Of a DNA stretch of 64,000 nucleotides, positions 37,765 to 48,368 are shown one piece after another. Origin of the DNA: Rhodoferax sp. U2-2l (GTDB taxonomy: Bacteria; Pseudomonadota; Gammaproteobacteria; Burkholderiales; Burkholderiaceae_C). Within the stretch, counting starts at the first letter, position 1; every line of letters begins with the position of its first letter. Position numbers and translations under genes: made by a program. Location: positions 1-64,000 of the forward strand of contig NZ_JAJCTH010000017.1 of assembly GCF_020594515.1 (NCBI RefSeq). The letters run 5' to 3'. Below the pieces are notes generated by a model. The model made no database searches and was not told the DNA's origin. It saw nothing but the letters and a program-made list of their open reading frames with translations.

Positions 37765-38523
37765 ATGGATGACAACGACCTGCTGCGCTACTCGCGCCAT
37801 ATTCTGCTCAACGAAATAGGCGTCGAAGGCCAGGCGCTGTTGGGTCAGGCCCGCGCGCTGATCATTGGCGCGGGCGGCCTGGGCTCACCGGTGGCGCTGT
37901 ACCTGAGCTCGGCCGGCGTCGGGCACATCACGGTGGTGGACCACGACACGGTGGACATCACCAACCTGCAACGCCAGATTGCCCACACCGAAGCTCGCGT
38001 CGGCCAGCCCAAAGTGGACTCCCTGAAGACCGCGATGGGTCAGATCAACAGCCAGGTGCAGGTGCACACCCTCCAGGCCCGGGCGGACGCGGCGCTGCTG
38101 GACACACTGGTGGCCGAGGCGGACGTGGTGTTGGACTGTTGTGACAACTTTGTCACCCGCCACGCCATCAACGCCGCGTGTGTGGCGCATCAGACGCCGC
38201 TGGTGTCCGGTGCAGCCATTCGTTTTGACGGCCAACTCTGTGTCTACGACGCACGTGATGTCAGCTCACCGTGTTACGCCTGCGTGTTCCCGCCAGACGA
38301 CACGCTGGAAGAAACCCGCTGCGCCACCATGGGCGTGTTTGCACCACTGGTGGGCATCATCGGCACGATGCAGGCGGCCGAAGCGCTCAAATTGATCGGC
38401 CACATCGGCCAGACCCTCACCGGGCGCCTGCTGATGCTCGACGGTCGCAGCATGAGCTTTTCCGAGGTGCGCATTGGCCGCAACCCGGCTTGCCCGGTGT
38501 GCGGCGCCGCTACTTCAGCTTGA
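37765..38523 (+). CDS. moeB: HesA/MoeB/ThiF family adenylyltransferase
   Basis: A 252-residue E1-like enzyme that adenylates the C-terminus of a sulfur-carrier protein (MoaD or ThiS). ATP-binding motif GAGGLGSPVALYL, then DHDTVDITNLQRQ; zinc ligands CYAC and CPVC; and the catalytic-cysteine region EETRCATMGV. Paralogue choice between MoeB and ThiF is not certain. Its last 14 bases overlap the end of the convergent thermonuclease gene. Confidence 0.9.
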   Translation: MDDNDLLRYSRHILLNEIGVEGQALLGQARALIIGAGGLGSPVALYLSSAGVGHITVVDHDTVDITNLQRQIAHTEARVGQPKVDSLKTAMGQINSQVQVHTLQARADAALLDTLVAEADVVLDCCDNFVTRHAINAACVAHQTPLVSGAAIRFDGQLCVYDARDVSSPCYACVFPPDDTLEETRCATMGVFAPLVGIIGTMQAAEALKLIGHIGQTLTGRLLMLDGRSMSFSEVRIGRNPACPVCGAATSA

Positions 38524-39070
38524 ACCCGCCCTGACCATCGGGCAGGTAGCAGCTGCCGTTGCGTCGGCGGAAATCTGCCGGTGGCTCCGGTGCGGGTGCG
38601 GCAAACAAACCCGCCTTGGCCTGTCGGGCCCGGGCTTCCTGGCGGGCATACGGGCCCGGACTGCGACGCCAGCGGTATGACCAGGCCTGCCCGGCAAGCA
38701 CCATCTTCTCGGCGACATCCTGGCCATCCACCTCAATCTGTGCCAGACCACGCCCATAGTCATCCTGAAACTTGACCCGCACCCTCAGTGTGCGCTGGTC
38801 CACCAGGGCACGCAAGGCCTCGCGCGCAGCCATACCGCCGCTTTGGCAGATTTCCGGCGCGTCCACACCATGCAAACGCAGCTTGCGCGGCGCGCCGCCC
38901 AGAATCGGTTGAACCCACAGCGTATCGCCATCGGAAACTCTTGTAACCTTTGCGCTGTATGACTCTGAAGCTGCCAAACATGTAGCACCAAAGAACATCA
39001 GACCAAGCGCCAGCAGACCCGAATACCTGGACAGGCAAGGACCAACACGCCATGTGGAACTTTCGTTCAC
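38510..39070 (-). CDS. Thermonuclease (SNase-like) family protein, exported
   Basis: A 186-residue staphylococcal-nuclease-fold protein behind a hydrophobic N-terminal export signal (about residues 15-33). The catalytic residues can be located: Asp and Arg in VSDGDTLWV and KLRLHGVDAPE (with Glu), and Arg in DDYGRGLAQI, the equivalents of Asp21/Arg35/Glu43/Arg87. Expected to be a periplasmic or secreted Ca2+-dependent nuclease. It is convergent with moeB (14-base overlap). Confidence 0.87.
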   Translation of the reverse strand: MNESSTWRVGPCLSRYSGLLALGLMFFGATCLAASESYSAKVTRVSDGDTLWVQPILGGAPRKLRLHGVDAPEICQSGGMAAREALRALVDQRTLRVRVKFQDDYGRGLAQIEVDGQDVAEKMVLAGQAWSYRWRRSPGPYARQEARARQAKAGLFAAPAPEPPADFRRRNGSCYLPDGQGGFKLK

Positions 39071-39197
39071 AGCGGGAGCGCCGGTGGCGAAGGCTGACCC
39101 AAAATCAGGAACAAGGACACGAATCCACCCCTTGTTGAGAGACTGCCACGCATAGCCAACCTGTTAGACTCAAAACCTTCAAACGAGAGTGCATTTC

Positions 39198-39989
39198 TTG
39201 AGTTCATTGTCTGCATCATCCTTGGTCAATTTGCGCCAATTGCGGCTTGACGACGCGCGTGCACTGCTGGAGCATAGCGGACAAATCCTGCCCGACGACC
39301 AGGCCGACGGCACAGCCTATCTGCAGGCCCTGATTGACAAGCTCAGCGAGTTGTCCCTGAAAGACCCGCTGACCGGGTTGTCCAACCGCCGTTATTTCCA
39401 GAGCGTTTTATTGCGCGAGATCGAAATTGTGGCCCGCTCCGGCGAAACAGCCCTGTTGTTGATGCTCGACATCGACCATTTCAAAAGTGTCAATGACCAG
39501 CATGGGCACCCGGCAGGTGATACCGTGCTGCAGGCGGTCGCCAAAACCCTGGCGGGTTGTGTGCGCCCGATGGACACTGTGACGCGTTATGGCGGCGAAG
39601 AGTTTGCCATCATCCTGCCCAGCTGCCAAGGCCAGTACGGGCAGCAGGTGGCCGAGCGGATTCGCGAGGCCGTCAGCACGCTGCGAATCCCCTTGCAATC
39701 CGGGGTGACCTTGCGGGTCACCATCAGCGTAGGTGGTGCGTATGCACCGCGCTGGGTGCGCTCGACGTCGGACCTGTGGATTGACCGGGCCGACATTGAA
39801 CTCTATCGCGCCAAATCCGAAGGCCGCAACCGCGTGTGTATTGAGTCACAACCGGTGTTGGCGGTCAGTGCCGAAGAAAAAAACCTGCTCTTTGGTCCGC
39901 TGTCGCTGGGTGACCCAGCCTGGATCGAGAGCATTGCCAATGATGGTTCTACCGGTTCATCGGGTAGTGTTATGAACAGATTGAACTGA
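39198..39989 (+). CDS. Diguanylate cyclase (GGDEF), soluble
   Basis: A 263-residue protein with a short helical N-terminus (about 50 residues) and a GGDEF domain. The active site is GGEEF at 132-136, with an inhibitory RxxD (RPMD, 123-126) at the usual distance. No membrane segment. I chose TTG at 39198: GAGAG lies eight bases upstream; the GTG at 39189 overlaps that site. The FleN-like gene starts one base after the stop codon, so the pair is translationally coupled. Confidence 0.87.
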   Translation: MSSLSASSLVNLRQLRLDDARALLEHSGQILPDDQADGTAYLQALIDKLSELSLKDPLTGLSNRRYFQSVLLREIEIVARSGETALLLMLDIDHFKSVNDQHGHPAGDTVLQAVAKTLAGCVRPMDTVTRYGGEEFAIILPSCQGQYGQQVAERIREAVSTLRIPLQSGVTLRVTISVGGAYAPRWVRSTSDLWIDRADIELYRAKSEGRNRVCIESQPVLAVSAEEKNLLFGPLSLGDPAWIESIANDGSTGSSGSVMNRLN

Positions 39990-39990
39990 C

Positions 39991-40827
39991 ATGAACGACG
40001 CAACACAACCCACCTCTGACAACAAAGTGGTCAAGCCCGGGCAGGTCAAGCCACTGGGCAAGGTGCTGGCTGTCACCAGCGGCAAAGGCGGCGTTGGCAA
40101 AACCTTCGTGTCAGCGAACCTCGCGGCCGCCTTGGCCAAGCGCGGGCAAAAAGTGCTGGTGCTGGATGCCGACCTGGGTCTGGCCAATCTGGACGTGGTG
40201 CTGAACCTGTACCCCAAGATCACCTTGCACGATGTTTTTACCGGCAAAGCCAGGCTGGAAGAAGCCATTGTGAAGGCACCGGGCGGTTTCTCGGTGCTGC
40301 TGGCGGGCTCGGGCATGGTGGAGTATTCCCGCCTGACACCCAATGTGCGGGAAGACTTCATGCGCATCATGGCCGGTCTGCTGCCGCACTACGACATCGT
40401 GCTGCTCGACACCGGCGCTGGCATTTCAGACGTGGTGCTGTTTGCCGTGTCGCTGGCCTCCGAGGTGCTGGTGGTGGCCACACCGGAGCCGACATCGCTG
40501 ACCGATGCCTACGCCACCATCAAGGTGCTGGTGGGTGAACAACAGCGCCGCATCATCCGCATGGTGATCAACCAGACCGCACGCATGGGCGACGGTCGCG
40601 CCATCACCAACCAGTTGCAGCAGGTGCTGGACCGCTTTGTGGTCGCCAAACCAGGTGAGAAGGTGCGCCTGATCCACATGGGTGACATTCCGGCCGACCC
40701 TGCGGTGCGCCAGGCGGTGATGCGTCGGCAGCTGATGATTTCGGTGATGCCGGGTTGCCCCGCCGCGCTGGCGGTCTCGCAACTGGCCGGCAAGATCGAA
40801 GACACACTGATCAACAAACCCCTGTAG
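39991..40827 (+). CDS. FleN/FlhG-like MinD-family ATPase
   Basis: A 278-residue P-loop ATPase of the MinD/ParA class. Deviant Walker A is GKGGVGKTF (about residues 31-39), switch I/II regions are DADLGLANLD and LLDTGAGIS. The GKVLAVTSGKGGVGKT opening and the lack of a MinD membrane-targeting helix favour FleN/FlhG, which sets flagellar number and can be antagonised by cyclic di-GMP-binding FleQ in Pseudomonas. Here no flagellar genes are near; it pairs with a diguanylate cyclase gene. Some residues vary from typical FleN, so I keep the name generic. Confidence 0.83.
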   Translation: MNDATQPTSDNKVVKPGQVKPLGKVLAVTSGKGGVGKTFVSANLAAALAKRGQKVLVLDADLGLANLDVVLNLYPKITLHDVFTGKARLEEAIVKAPGGFSVLLAGSGMVEYSRLTPNVREDFMRIMAGLLPHYDIVLLDTGAGISDVVLFAVSLASEVLVVATPEPTSLTDAYATIKVLVGEQQRRIIRMVINQTARMGDGRAITNQLQQVLDRFVVAKPGEKVRLIHMGDIPADPAVRQAVMRRQLMISVMPGCPAALAVSQLAGKIEDTLINKPL

Positions 40828-40837
40828 GGTGCGGCGC

Positions 40838-41710
40838 TCAAGCGGTCACGATCCAGCCTTCCAGCGGGTCCATCGTGTCAGGCAATCCGTAACGGGCATC
40901 CCCCGCCTCGAACCGCGTTTGCGCCCACGCCGCCTGCAGCAGGCACAACACGGCGTCCAATGCATCACCGCGTGCATCGTCTGCCAACGCATCGCGCTGC
41001 GCATGGGTGAGTTTCAGGCGCACACCCAGCCGGGTCTGGCCTTGTTCCAGGGCGGTGATCAGGTCTTTGCGGGCAATCAGCCTCTCAGGCGTCTGGCGTG
41101 CCTTGTCGTCACTTTTGTAAGAGCGCTGGCCCAGCACCTCACGCGCCAGCAGGCCCGGGTAAGCTTCCAGTGCCACCCGCTGCGACAGGTCCGTAGCGGC
41201 TGCGCCACTGCCTGAACCGGGCGTCAGCCCCGGCAAGTGCACACCGGCTTGCAGTAACAAAGGCACCCCGGCATGTAACATGAAGGCCACCGGCGGGTTC
41301 ACCCATTTCATGCTGGGGCTGGAACCAGCCGGGCCATCGGTGGCGCGGTGGGCAAACTTGCCACCCACCGGGCGGGCGTCGCAAAACGCGGCGAAGGCGG
41401 CACGGATCTGCTCGCGGCTGAGTCCGCTGTAATGCGCCATGCAGGCAGGCCAATCGGTCGGCCAGCCCAAGGTTTCAACCAATTCGCGCGGCAAGCCAAA
41501 CGGCAAGTCAAAAGCGCCCAACCAAGGCCCAGGCTGCTGCAACCAGTCGGCAAACGCCTGCAGCGAGGTGAGGTGCACCAATCTCGACAACACCACCCGC
41601 CCCTTTGACTGGGCGCCCAAGGCGATCACGATGGGTTTTTGACGGCTGGGTGCGCTAGAAAAATCACAGCCCAGCAAGGCCGGGCTCAGGCCCGCCGCTT
41701 TGACCGACAC
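40838..41710 (-). CDS. DUF429 domain protein
   Basis: A 290-residue protein of the DUF429 family, which has a predicted RNase H-like fold. Seen here: N-terminal LLGCDFSSAPSRQKPI, the GAFDLPFGLPRELVE segment and a C-terminal acidic motif in ARGDALDAVLCLLQAAW. Function unknown. It is convergent with the FleN-like gene (10 bases between stops) and follows the BLUF gene by 19 bases on the same strand. Confidence 0.8.
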   Translation of the reverse strand: MSVKAAGLSPALLGCDFSSAPSRQKPIVIALGAQSKGRVVLSRLVHLTSLQAFADWLQQPGPWLGAFDLPFGLPRELVETLGWPTDWPACMAHYSGLSREQIRAAFAAFCDARPVGGKFAHRATDGPAGSSPSMKWVNPPVAFMLHAGVPLLLQAGVHLPGLTPGSGSGAAATDLSQRVALEAYPGLLAREVLGQRSYKSDDKARQTPERLIARKDLITALEQGQTRLGVRLKLTHAQRDALADDARGDALDAVLCLLQAAWAQTRFEAGDARYGLPDTMDPLEGWIVTA

Positions 41711-41729
41711 AACCGGGCAAGTGGGAAGT

Positions 41730-42152
41730 TCAGGCCCGGCCGATCACCGAGGCGGTTGCCATCAACTCTTCCAGCAACGCCATCGACACCGATCCGGACA
41801 CCGAATACGGGTCCAGCTCGGGTTTTTCAGCGTACTTGAGCAAGATGGAGACATTGATGCGGGTCATGTTGACCTCGCCCATGGTCCAGCCGGCAAAACG
41901 GCGCTCGGCAATTTCTTCGTACTGCAGCAGCACCACATCCTTGTGGCGGGCATCGCGCTGGATCTGGTTGTAGAGCTGGCTGATGGCCATGCGGCCGCCT
42001 TCAATCACTTGCAGAAAAATGCCGCCGCCATAACACAACACACCGGTGATGCCGCTGTTGGGGTTGCGGCTGCGGCATTCATGCAAGATGGCGTCAATGG
42101 TCTCGGGGCCGGGGTCGACCGCCCGGCTGGCGTAAAGCAAACGTACCAACAT
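41730..42152 (-). CDS. BLUF-domain blue-light photoreceptor
   Basis: A 140-residue protein with a single BLUF domain (about residues 1-95) that should bind FAD and sense blue light. The photochemical residues are present: Tyr7 (LLYAS), an Asn at 30 or 32 (NPNSGITG), Gln48 (FLQVIEG), Trp89 and Met91 (FAGWTMG). The C-terminal 45 residues are a short helical tail with no output domain, so it acts through a partner. Its ATG is two bases past the folE stop codon, so light sensing and pterin synthesis are co-transcribed. Confidence 0.9.
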   Translation of the reverse strand: MLVRLLYASRAVDPGPETIDAILHECRSRNPNSGITGVLCYGGGIFLQVIEGGRMAISQLYNQIQRDARHKDVVLLQYEEIAERRFAGWTMGEVNMTRINVSILLKYAEKPELDPYSVSGSVSMALLEELMATASVIGRA

Positions 42153-42154
42153 GG

Positions 42155-42865
42155 TTAACCTTTCTGGGGAATCAAGGACAAAAACTCGCGGCGCAGGTTG
42201 GCGTCCTTGAGAAAACTGCCACGCATGACCGAGTTGATCATCTTGCTGTCCACGTCTTTGACACCGCGCCAGCTCATGCAGAAATGGCTGGCTTCCATCA
42301 CGATGGCCAGGCCATCGGGCTGGGTTTTGAGCTGGATCAGGTCAGCCAGTTGCACCACCGCTTCTTCCTGGATCTGCGGGCGGCCCATCACCCATTCGGC
42401 CAGCCGCGCATACTTGGACAGGCCAATCACATTGGTGTGTTCATTGGGCAGCACACCGATCCAGATCTTGCCCATGATCGGGCAAAAGTGGTGGCTGCAG
42501 GCGCTGCGCACGGTGATGGGGCCGACGATCATCAACTCGTTGAGGTGTTCGGCGTTGGGGAACTCGGTGATGGGCGGCGCTGGCACATAGCGCCCCTGAA
42601 ACACCTCTTTCAGGTACATCTTCGCCACGCGCCGGGCGGTGTTGTCGGTGTTGTGGTCGTGCTCGGTGTCAATCACCAGGCTGCCCAGCACACCCTTCAT
42701 TTTCTCTTCCACCTCGTCAAGCAACAACTCCAGTTCACCCGGCCGGATGAAGTCGGCAATGTTGTCATTGGCATGAAAACGCTTGCGCGCGGCCTGGATG
42801 CGCTCGCGGATCTTAACGGATACCGGCGTGCCTTCGTCTGGGTCAACAGGGTTCATGTGGTGCAT
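42155..42865 (-). CDS. folE: GTP cyclohydrolase I, type 1
   Basis: A 236-residue zinc enzyme that converts GTP to dihydroneopterin triphosphate, the first step of folate synthesis. Zinc ligands are visible in RSACSHHFCPIMGK (Cys, His) and EASHFCMSWRGV (Cys). Family motifs include EHDHNTDNTARRVAKMY-like sequence and GLSKYARLAEWVMGRPQIQE. ATG at 42865 has another ATG three codons later; neither has a strong Shine-Dalgarno. The next pathway enzyme, nudB, is about 2 kb upstream on the same strand. Confidence 0.94.
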   Translation of the reverse strand: MHHMNPVDPDEGTPVSVKIRERIQAARKRFHANDNIADFIRPGELELLLDEVEEKMKGVLGSLVIDTEHDHNTDNTARRVAKMYLKEVFQGRYVPAPPITEFPNAEHLNELMIVGPITVRSACSHHFCPIMGKIWIGVLPNEHTNVIGLSKYARLAEWVMGRPQIQEEAVVQLADLIQLKTQPDGLAIVMEASHFCMSWRGVKDVDSKMINSVMRGSFLKDANLRREFLSLIPQKG

Positions 42866-42960
42866 CGAAGTGAATTATTTGACTTGAGATGGTAGCAGTC
42901 TTTGCTTGCAAGTGTTATTGCCGTCAAGCCCCTGTCCCTCATGGGTGTATTGCTATATTT

Positions 42961-44160
42961 TTAATACCGCTTGCCAGTCAGTAACAGCAGCGCACGCATG
43001 ACCAGCAACGCTACCCGGTCCATCAGCTTCTGGCCAAACGAGCGTCTGGCGTGCTGATGCATGTCCAGCCGGGTGGCGTGGTGTTGCAATGCCTGCTCCA
43101 GCTCGTCGCTCAGGGCTTTGGCAAACGCCGCGTCGGCCACCACCACATTGGCCTCACGGGCCAGCAGCAGGCTCAAGGGGTCGATGTTGGACGAGCCCAC
43201 CGTGGCCCAGCGCTCATCCACCACCGCCACCTTGGCATGCAGGAAGCTGCTTTGGTACTCGTAGATCTCTACGCCACCTGCCAGCAGGTCGCCATACAAG
43301 GCCCGTGTGCCGTGGTAGGACATGAAGTAGTCGTACCGCCCCTGCAGCAGCAGCCGTACCCGCACACCGCGTTGGGCGGCATGCACCAGGCTACGGCGAA
43401 TCTTGCGGCTGGGCAAAAAGTAGGCGTTGGCCAGAATGATGCTCTGCTTGGCTTCGCCCAGGGCCAGACTGTAGGCGCGTTCGATGCGCGAACGAAAGCG
43501 GACGTTGTCGCGCAAAACCAGCTGCGCCAGCGCGCCGGTGCCACGTGTAGCGCGCTGGTCGGGCGTCAGTTTCTCCTGGGCTGCCAGTTGCAAGGCCTGC
43601 CACGTCCCGAGCCAATCCACCTGCTGCGCACTGCGAACCGCCCGCAAACGCCACCAGAACTGGGCCATGGCGGCATGCACCTCCCGCACCAGCGGGCCGG
43701 TGATGCGGACCATGAAGTCAAAACGCGGCGCCTCCAATGTGCCGTAGATAGGGTCCCACCAGTCATCGAGCAGGTTGACCCCGCCACAATACGCGACCTT
43801 GCCATCGATCACACACAGCTTGCGGTGCAGCCGTCGCCAGCGGCTGGGAATCAGCAAGCCCAACCAGTCCAGCGGCGAAAAGATCAGCCAGCGCACCCCC
43901 GCCTCAGTGAACTTCTGCGGCCAGGGTGCGGGGAGTTGGGGTGTACCGAAGCCGTCCATCACAAAAAAGACGTTCACACCGCGTGCAGCGGCGTCGGCCA
44001 GCGCCTGCGCCACCCGCGCGCCTGAGCCGTACACGTTAAAGATGTAGGTTTCCACCCGAACCTCGTGGGCGCTGGCGTCAATGTCGGCCACCAGGGCGTC
44101 AAAAAATTCCTGCGCTCCCTTCAAGAGCTCAAGATGGTGACCGGCAGCGTACTCAGGCAT
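42961..44160 (-). CDS. clsB: Cardiolipin synthase, ClsB-like (phospholipase D superfamily)
   Basis: A 399-residue phosphatidyltransferase with two HKD motifs: HRKLCVIDGKVAYCGGVN (first, about residues 120-137) and HAKVAVVDERWATVGSSN (second, about 300-317). A C-terminal hydrophobic segment (LMDRVALLVMRALLLLTG) may anchor it to the membrane. No N-terminal transmembrane helices, which fits ClsB rather than ClsA. It starts 12 bases after the EEP-family gene. Confidence 0.88.
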   Translation of the reverse strand: MPEYAAGHHLELLKGAQEFFDALVADIDASAHEVRVETYIFNVYGSGARVAQALADAAARGVNVFFVMDGFGTPQLPAPWPQKFTEAGVRWLIFSPLDWLGLLIPSRWRRLHRKLCVIDGKVAYCGGVNLLDDWWDPIYGTLEAPRFDFMVRITGPLVREVHAAMAQFWWRLRAVRSAQQVDWLGTWQALQLAAQEKLTPDQRATRGTGALAQLVLRDNVRFRSRIERAYSLALGEAKQSIILANAYFLPSRKIRRSLVHAAQRGVRVRLLLQGRYDYFMSYHGTRALYGDLLAGGVEIYEYQSSFLHAKVAVVDERWATVGSSNIDPLSLLLAREANVVVADAAFAKALSDELEQALQHHATRLDMHQHARRSFGQKLMDRVALLVMRALLLLTGKRY

Positions 44161-44172
44161 GACCAGGCATCA

Positions 44173-44916
44173 TCACAACATCACAAATTCGGCAATCAGC
44201 GGCAAATGGTCGGACATCCGCCACCATGGGCGACCTTGCGGCGCTGACAGGCTGACAGGCTGCAGACCGCGGGCAAACACATGGTCAAGCTGCGCCAAGG
44301 GCAAACGTGCAGGAAAGGTGGGCTGCGGCATGCCTGACCAGGCCCGCAGGTCCATCGCCTCCAGAGCCTGGCGCAAACGCGAGCCGACCTCGTTGAAATC
44401 GCCAGCCAGCAGCAACGGGGCGCCCGGCGGGACTTCACGCTCGATGAAGCGCTTGAGCTGCTCAACCTGACGAACCCGGCTGGCACGCACCAACCCCAAA
44501 TGCACCACCACCACATGCAGCTCGCGCCCGAACGCTGACAAGGCCACATGCAGCAGCCCGCGCTGCTCAAAACGGTGGTCGCTCATGTCCTCATGCTGGT
44601 GCGACAGCACCGGCCAGCGTGACAACAGGGCATTGCCGTGCTCGCCGTGGCGGGTAACCGCGTTGGTGCGGTAGACCGAGCCATAACCCAGCGGCGCCAG
44701 AAAATCGGCCTGCCCGACCTGCGGCCAGTGTTTGAAGCGCTTTTCCTCGCGACGGTTGAGCTGGCGCACCTCCTGCAGGCAGACCACATCGGCGTCCAGA
44801 CCCTCCACGGCTTGTGCCAGGTTGTGAATCTCCAACCGGCGCGTCGGGCCGATCCCCTGCACACCCTTGTGGATGTTGTAGGTGACGACACGGATCAATT
44901 GGTCAGGGTGCTTCAT
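44173..44916 (-). CDS. Endonuclease/exonuclease/phosphatase family protein
   Basis: A 247-residue metal-dependent phosphodiesterase of the EEP fold. Catalytic motifs are intact: VTYNIHKGVQG, VVCLQEVRQL (Glu), GDFNEVGSRL (Asp, Asn) and MSDHLPLIAEF (Asp, His). The start at 44916 overlaps the nudB stop by four bases (ATGA). In E. coli YbhP beside ClsB (ybhO) has the same arrangement, which suggests a role linked to phospholipid metabolism; the substrate is unknown. Confidence 0.88.
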   Translation of the reverse strand: MKHPDQLIRVVTYNIHKGVQGIGPTRRLEIHNLAQAVEGLDADVVCLQEVRQLNRREEKRFKHWPQVGQADFLAPLGYGSVYRTNAVTRHGEHGNALLSRWPVLSHQHEDMSDHRFEQRGLLHVALSAFGRELHVVVVHLGLVRASRVRQVEQLKRFIEREVPPGAPLLLAGDFNEVGSRLRQALEAMDLRAWSGMPQPTFPARLPLAQLDHVFARGLQPVSLSAPQGRPWWRMSDHLPLIAEFVML

Positions 44917-45389
44917 TGCACAGCGGATCTGACAGCAAAATGGGGCAACATCAGGCAAGCCTCGGCATTGGAAGGTGAAAAGCACTGGTCAGCCGCCTGC
45001 GCGTAGGGCAACCACTGGTAGTGGGTGTGCTCACGCGGGCTCAAACGCACCGGGGTGCCAGCGGGCACTTCCAGACCAAAGAGATGCTCGGTGTTGAAAA
45101 ACACGCCCGGCGCGTAGCGGTGGCGCCAGTGCGGGTAAATCTCGTAGATGTTCTCCAGGCCCCAATCGTGCAAATGGGGGTGCAGCGCCGAGCCGGGTGC
45201 GCAATCGATGCCGGTTTCCTCCCCCACCTCGCGGCAGGCTGTGAGCACAAACGCTTCGTCCGTCGCGTCCTTGCTGCCCGTGACGGACTGCCAGTACCCA
45301 GCCACATCGGCACGTTGGATCAACAACACATCCAGCGCCGGGGTGTAGATCACCACCAGCACGGATTCGGGGATTTTGAAAACAGTCAT
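44913..45389 (-). CDS. nudB: Dihydroneopterin triphosphate diphosphatase
   Basis: A 158-residue Nudix hydrolase that removes pyrophosphate from dihydroneopterin triphosphate in folate synthesis. The Nudix box is at about residues 37-60 and ends REVGEETGI; compared with E. coli NudB there is one extra residue between the glycine and the first acidic position. YWQSVTGSKD is typical of NudB. The gene is separated from aspS upstream by a strong terminator, so it probably has its own promoter. Confidence 0.9.
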   Translation of the reverse strand: MTVFKIPESVLVVIYTPALDVLLIQRADVAGYWQSVTGSKDATDEAFVLTACREVGEETGIDCAPGSALHPHLHDWGLENIYEIYPHWRHRYAPGVFFNTEHLFGLEVPAGTPVRLSPREHTHYQWLPYAQAADQCFSPSNAEACLMLPHFAVRSAVQ

Positions 45390-45398
45390 GAAGCCTCA

Positions 45399-45427
45399 AG
45401 AAAAAGGGCGCTACCAGAGCGCCCTTT
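45399..45427 (-). terminator. Rho-independent terminator of aspS
   Basis: A perfect 10-bp stem (45403-45412 with 45418-45427) with a 5-base loop; on the minus strand it runs into TTTTTC. It lies 32 bases after the aspS stop codon and just before the nudB start. Confidence 0.85.
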
Positions 45428-45458
45428 GATTCTGCCTGAAGCGGCAAAAGACCCGGAC

Positions 45459-47273
<1,815 letters not shown>

Positions 47274-47321
47274 AAACTGCTTTCAGAGTTCGCCACCATG
47301 GGCGAAAAGTTATCAAAAAAT

Positions 47322-47969
47322 TTATTTGGGGGGTGCGATGCCGGCACCTGCAGGCGCCACAGAACCCATCGAGATCACGTAGGTCAACGCCTCGTCCACA
47401 CTCATCTTGAGTTCAATCACATCCGCGCGCGGCAACATCAGGAAAAATCCGCTGGTGGGATTCGGGGTGGTCGGCACGTACACACTGACAAAATCGTTGC
47501 CCAGATGCTTGGCAACCTCACCGGTGGGCGAACCCGTCTGAAACGCAATCGTCCACGACCCGGCACGCGGGTATTGCACCAGCAAGGCCGTGCGAAACGC
47601 GTTGCCGTTGCTGGAAAACAAGGTGTCAGAAACCTTCTTGACACTGTTGTAGATGGACTTGAAAACCGGAATCTTGGCCAGCAGCCGGTGCCAGTGACCC
47701 AGCCACCAGCGGCCCGCCACATTCGAGACCAGCGCGCCAGTGATCAACAAACCACCAAACACCAGCACCACACCGAGCCCGGGAATGTGCTTGAGCTGCT
47801 CCCAAAATGCCGTCATCGAGTCCGACGTGACCGCTTGCAGCGCGGTCACCAGACCCAAGAAAATCCCGTCCAGCAAACCCATCAGCCACAGCAGTACCCA
47901 GATGGTGATGGCCAGGGGCAACCAGACCAACAGACCGGTCAGCAGGTATTTTTTAAACGACACGGGCAC
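47322..47969 (-). CDS. DUF502 family membrane protein
   Basis: A 215-residue membrane protein with two N-terminal helices (about 10-35 and 60-90) and a soluble C-terminal domain. LLTGLLVWLPLAITIWVL and PGLGVVLVFGGLLITGAL are typical of DUF502. Function unknown. It lies 13 bases after the fmdB gene and upstream of aspS, a conserved order in Burkholderiales. Confidence 0.88.
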   Translation of the reverse strand: MPVSFKKYLLTGLLVWLPLAITIWVLLWLMGLLDGIFLGLVTALQAVTSDSMTAFWEQLKHIPGLGVVLVFGGLLITGALVSNVAGRWWLGHWHRLLAKIPVFKSIYNSVKKVSDTLFSSNGNAFRTALLVQYPRAGSWTIAFQTGSPTGEVAKHLGNDFVSVYVPTTPNPTSGFFLMLPRADVIELKMSVDEALTYVISMGSVAPAGAGIAPPK

Positions 47970-47982
47970 TTTCAGTCAGTGA

Positions 47983-48312
47983 TCAGGGGTGGCAGGCACA
48001 AGCCGCACCGCAGCCGCCCGATGCCGCCGGTGCTTCAGCGGGTTTGGCGGGTGCTGCTGGTGCGGTGGTGGTCGATGCACCGCCGTCAGCGGCGGGCGGC
48101 GCAACCGCGGCAGCCGCAGCGCCGGCATTTGCGCCTTTGAAATCCGTGGCATACCAACCCGAGCCTTTGAGCTGGAAGCCGGCAGCAGTCAGCTGTTTGG
48201 CAAACGTGGATTGACCGCAACTGGGGCATTCCGACAACAAAGGGTCGGAGATTTTTTGCAACACGTCCTTGGAAAACCCGCAGGACTCGCATTTATAGGC
48301 ATAAATTGGCAT
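47983..48312 (-). CDS. FmdB-family zinc-ribbon protein
   Basis: A 109-residue protein. Residues 1-42 form a CxxC...CxxC zinc ribbon (YKCESCGF and SECPSCGQ) that defines FmdB-family regulators. The rest is low-complexity Ala/Pro with a Cys/His-rich end (CGAACACHP). A TATAAT-like box lies about 40 bases upstream on the minus strand (48352-48357). The biochemical role of the family is poorly known. Confidence 0.85.
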   Translation of the reverse strand: MPIYAYKCESCGFSKDVLQKISDPLLSECPSCGQSTFAKQLTAAGFQLKGSGWYATDFKGANAGAAAAAVAPPAADGGASTTTAPAAPAKPAEAPAASGGCGAACACHP

Positions 48313-48368
48313 GGTGTTTATATCTCTGGGGAAAGAGTCGCAAAGCCTGCGATTATAAAGTGGACCGA

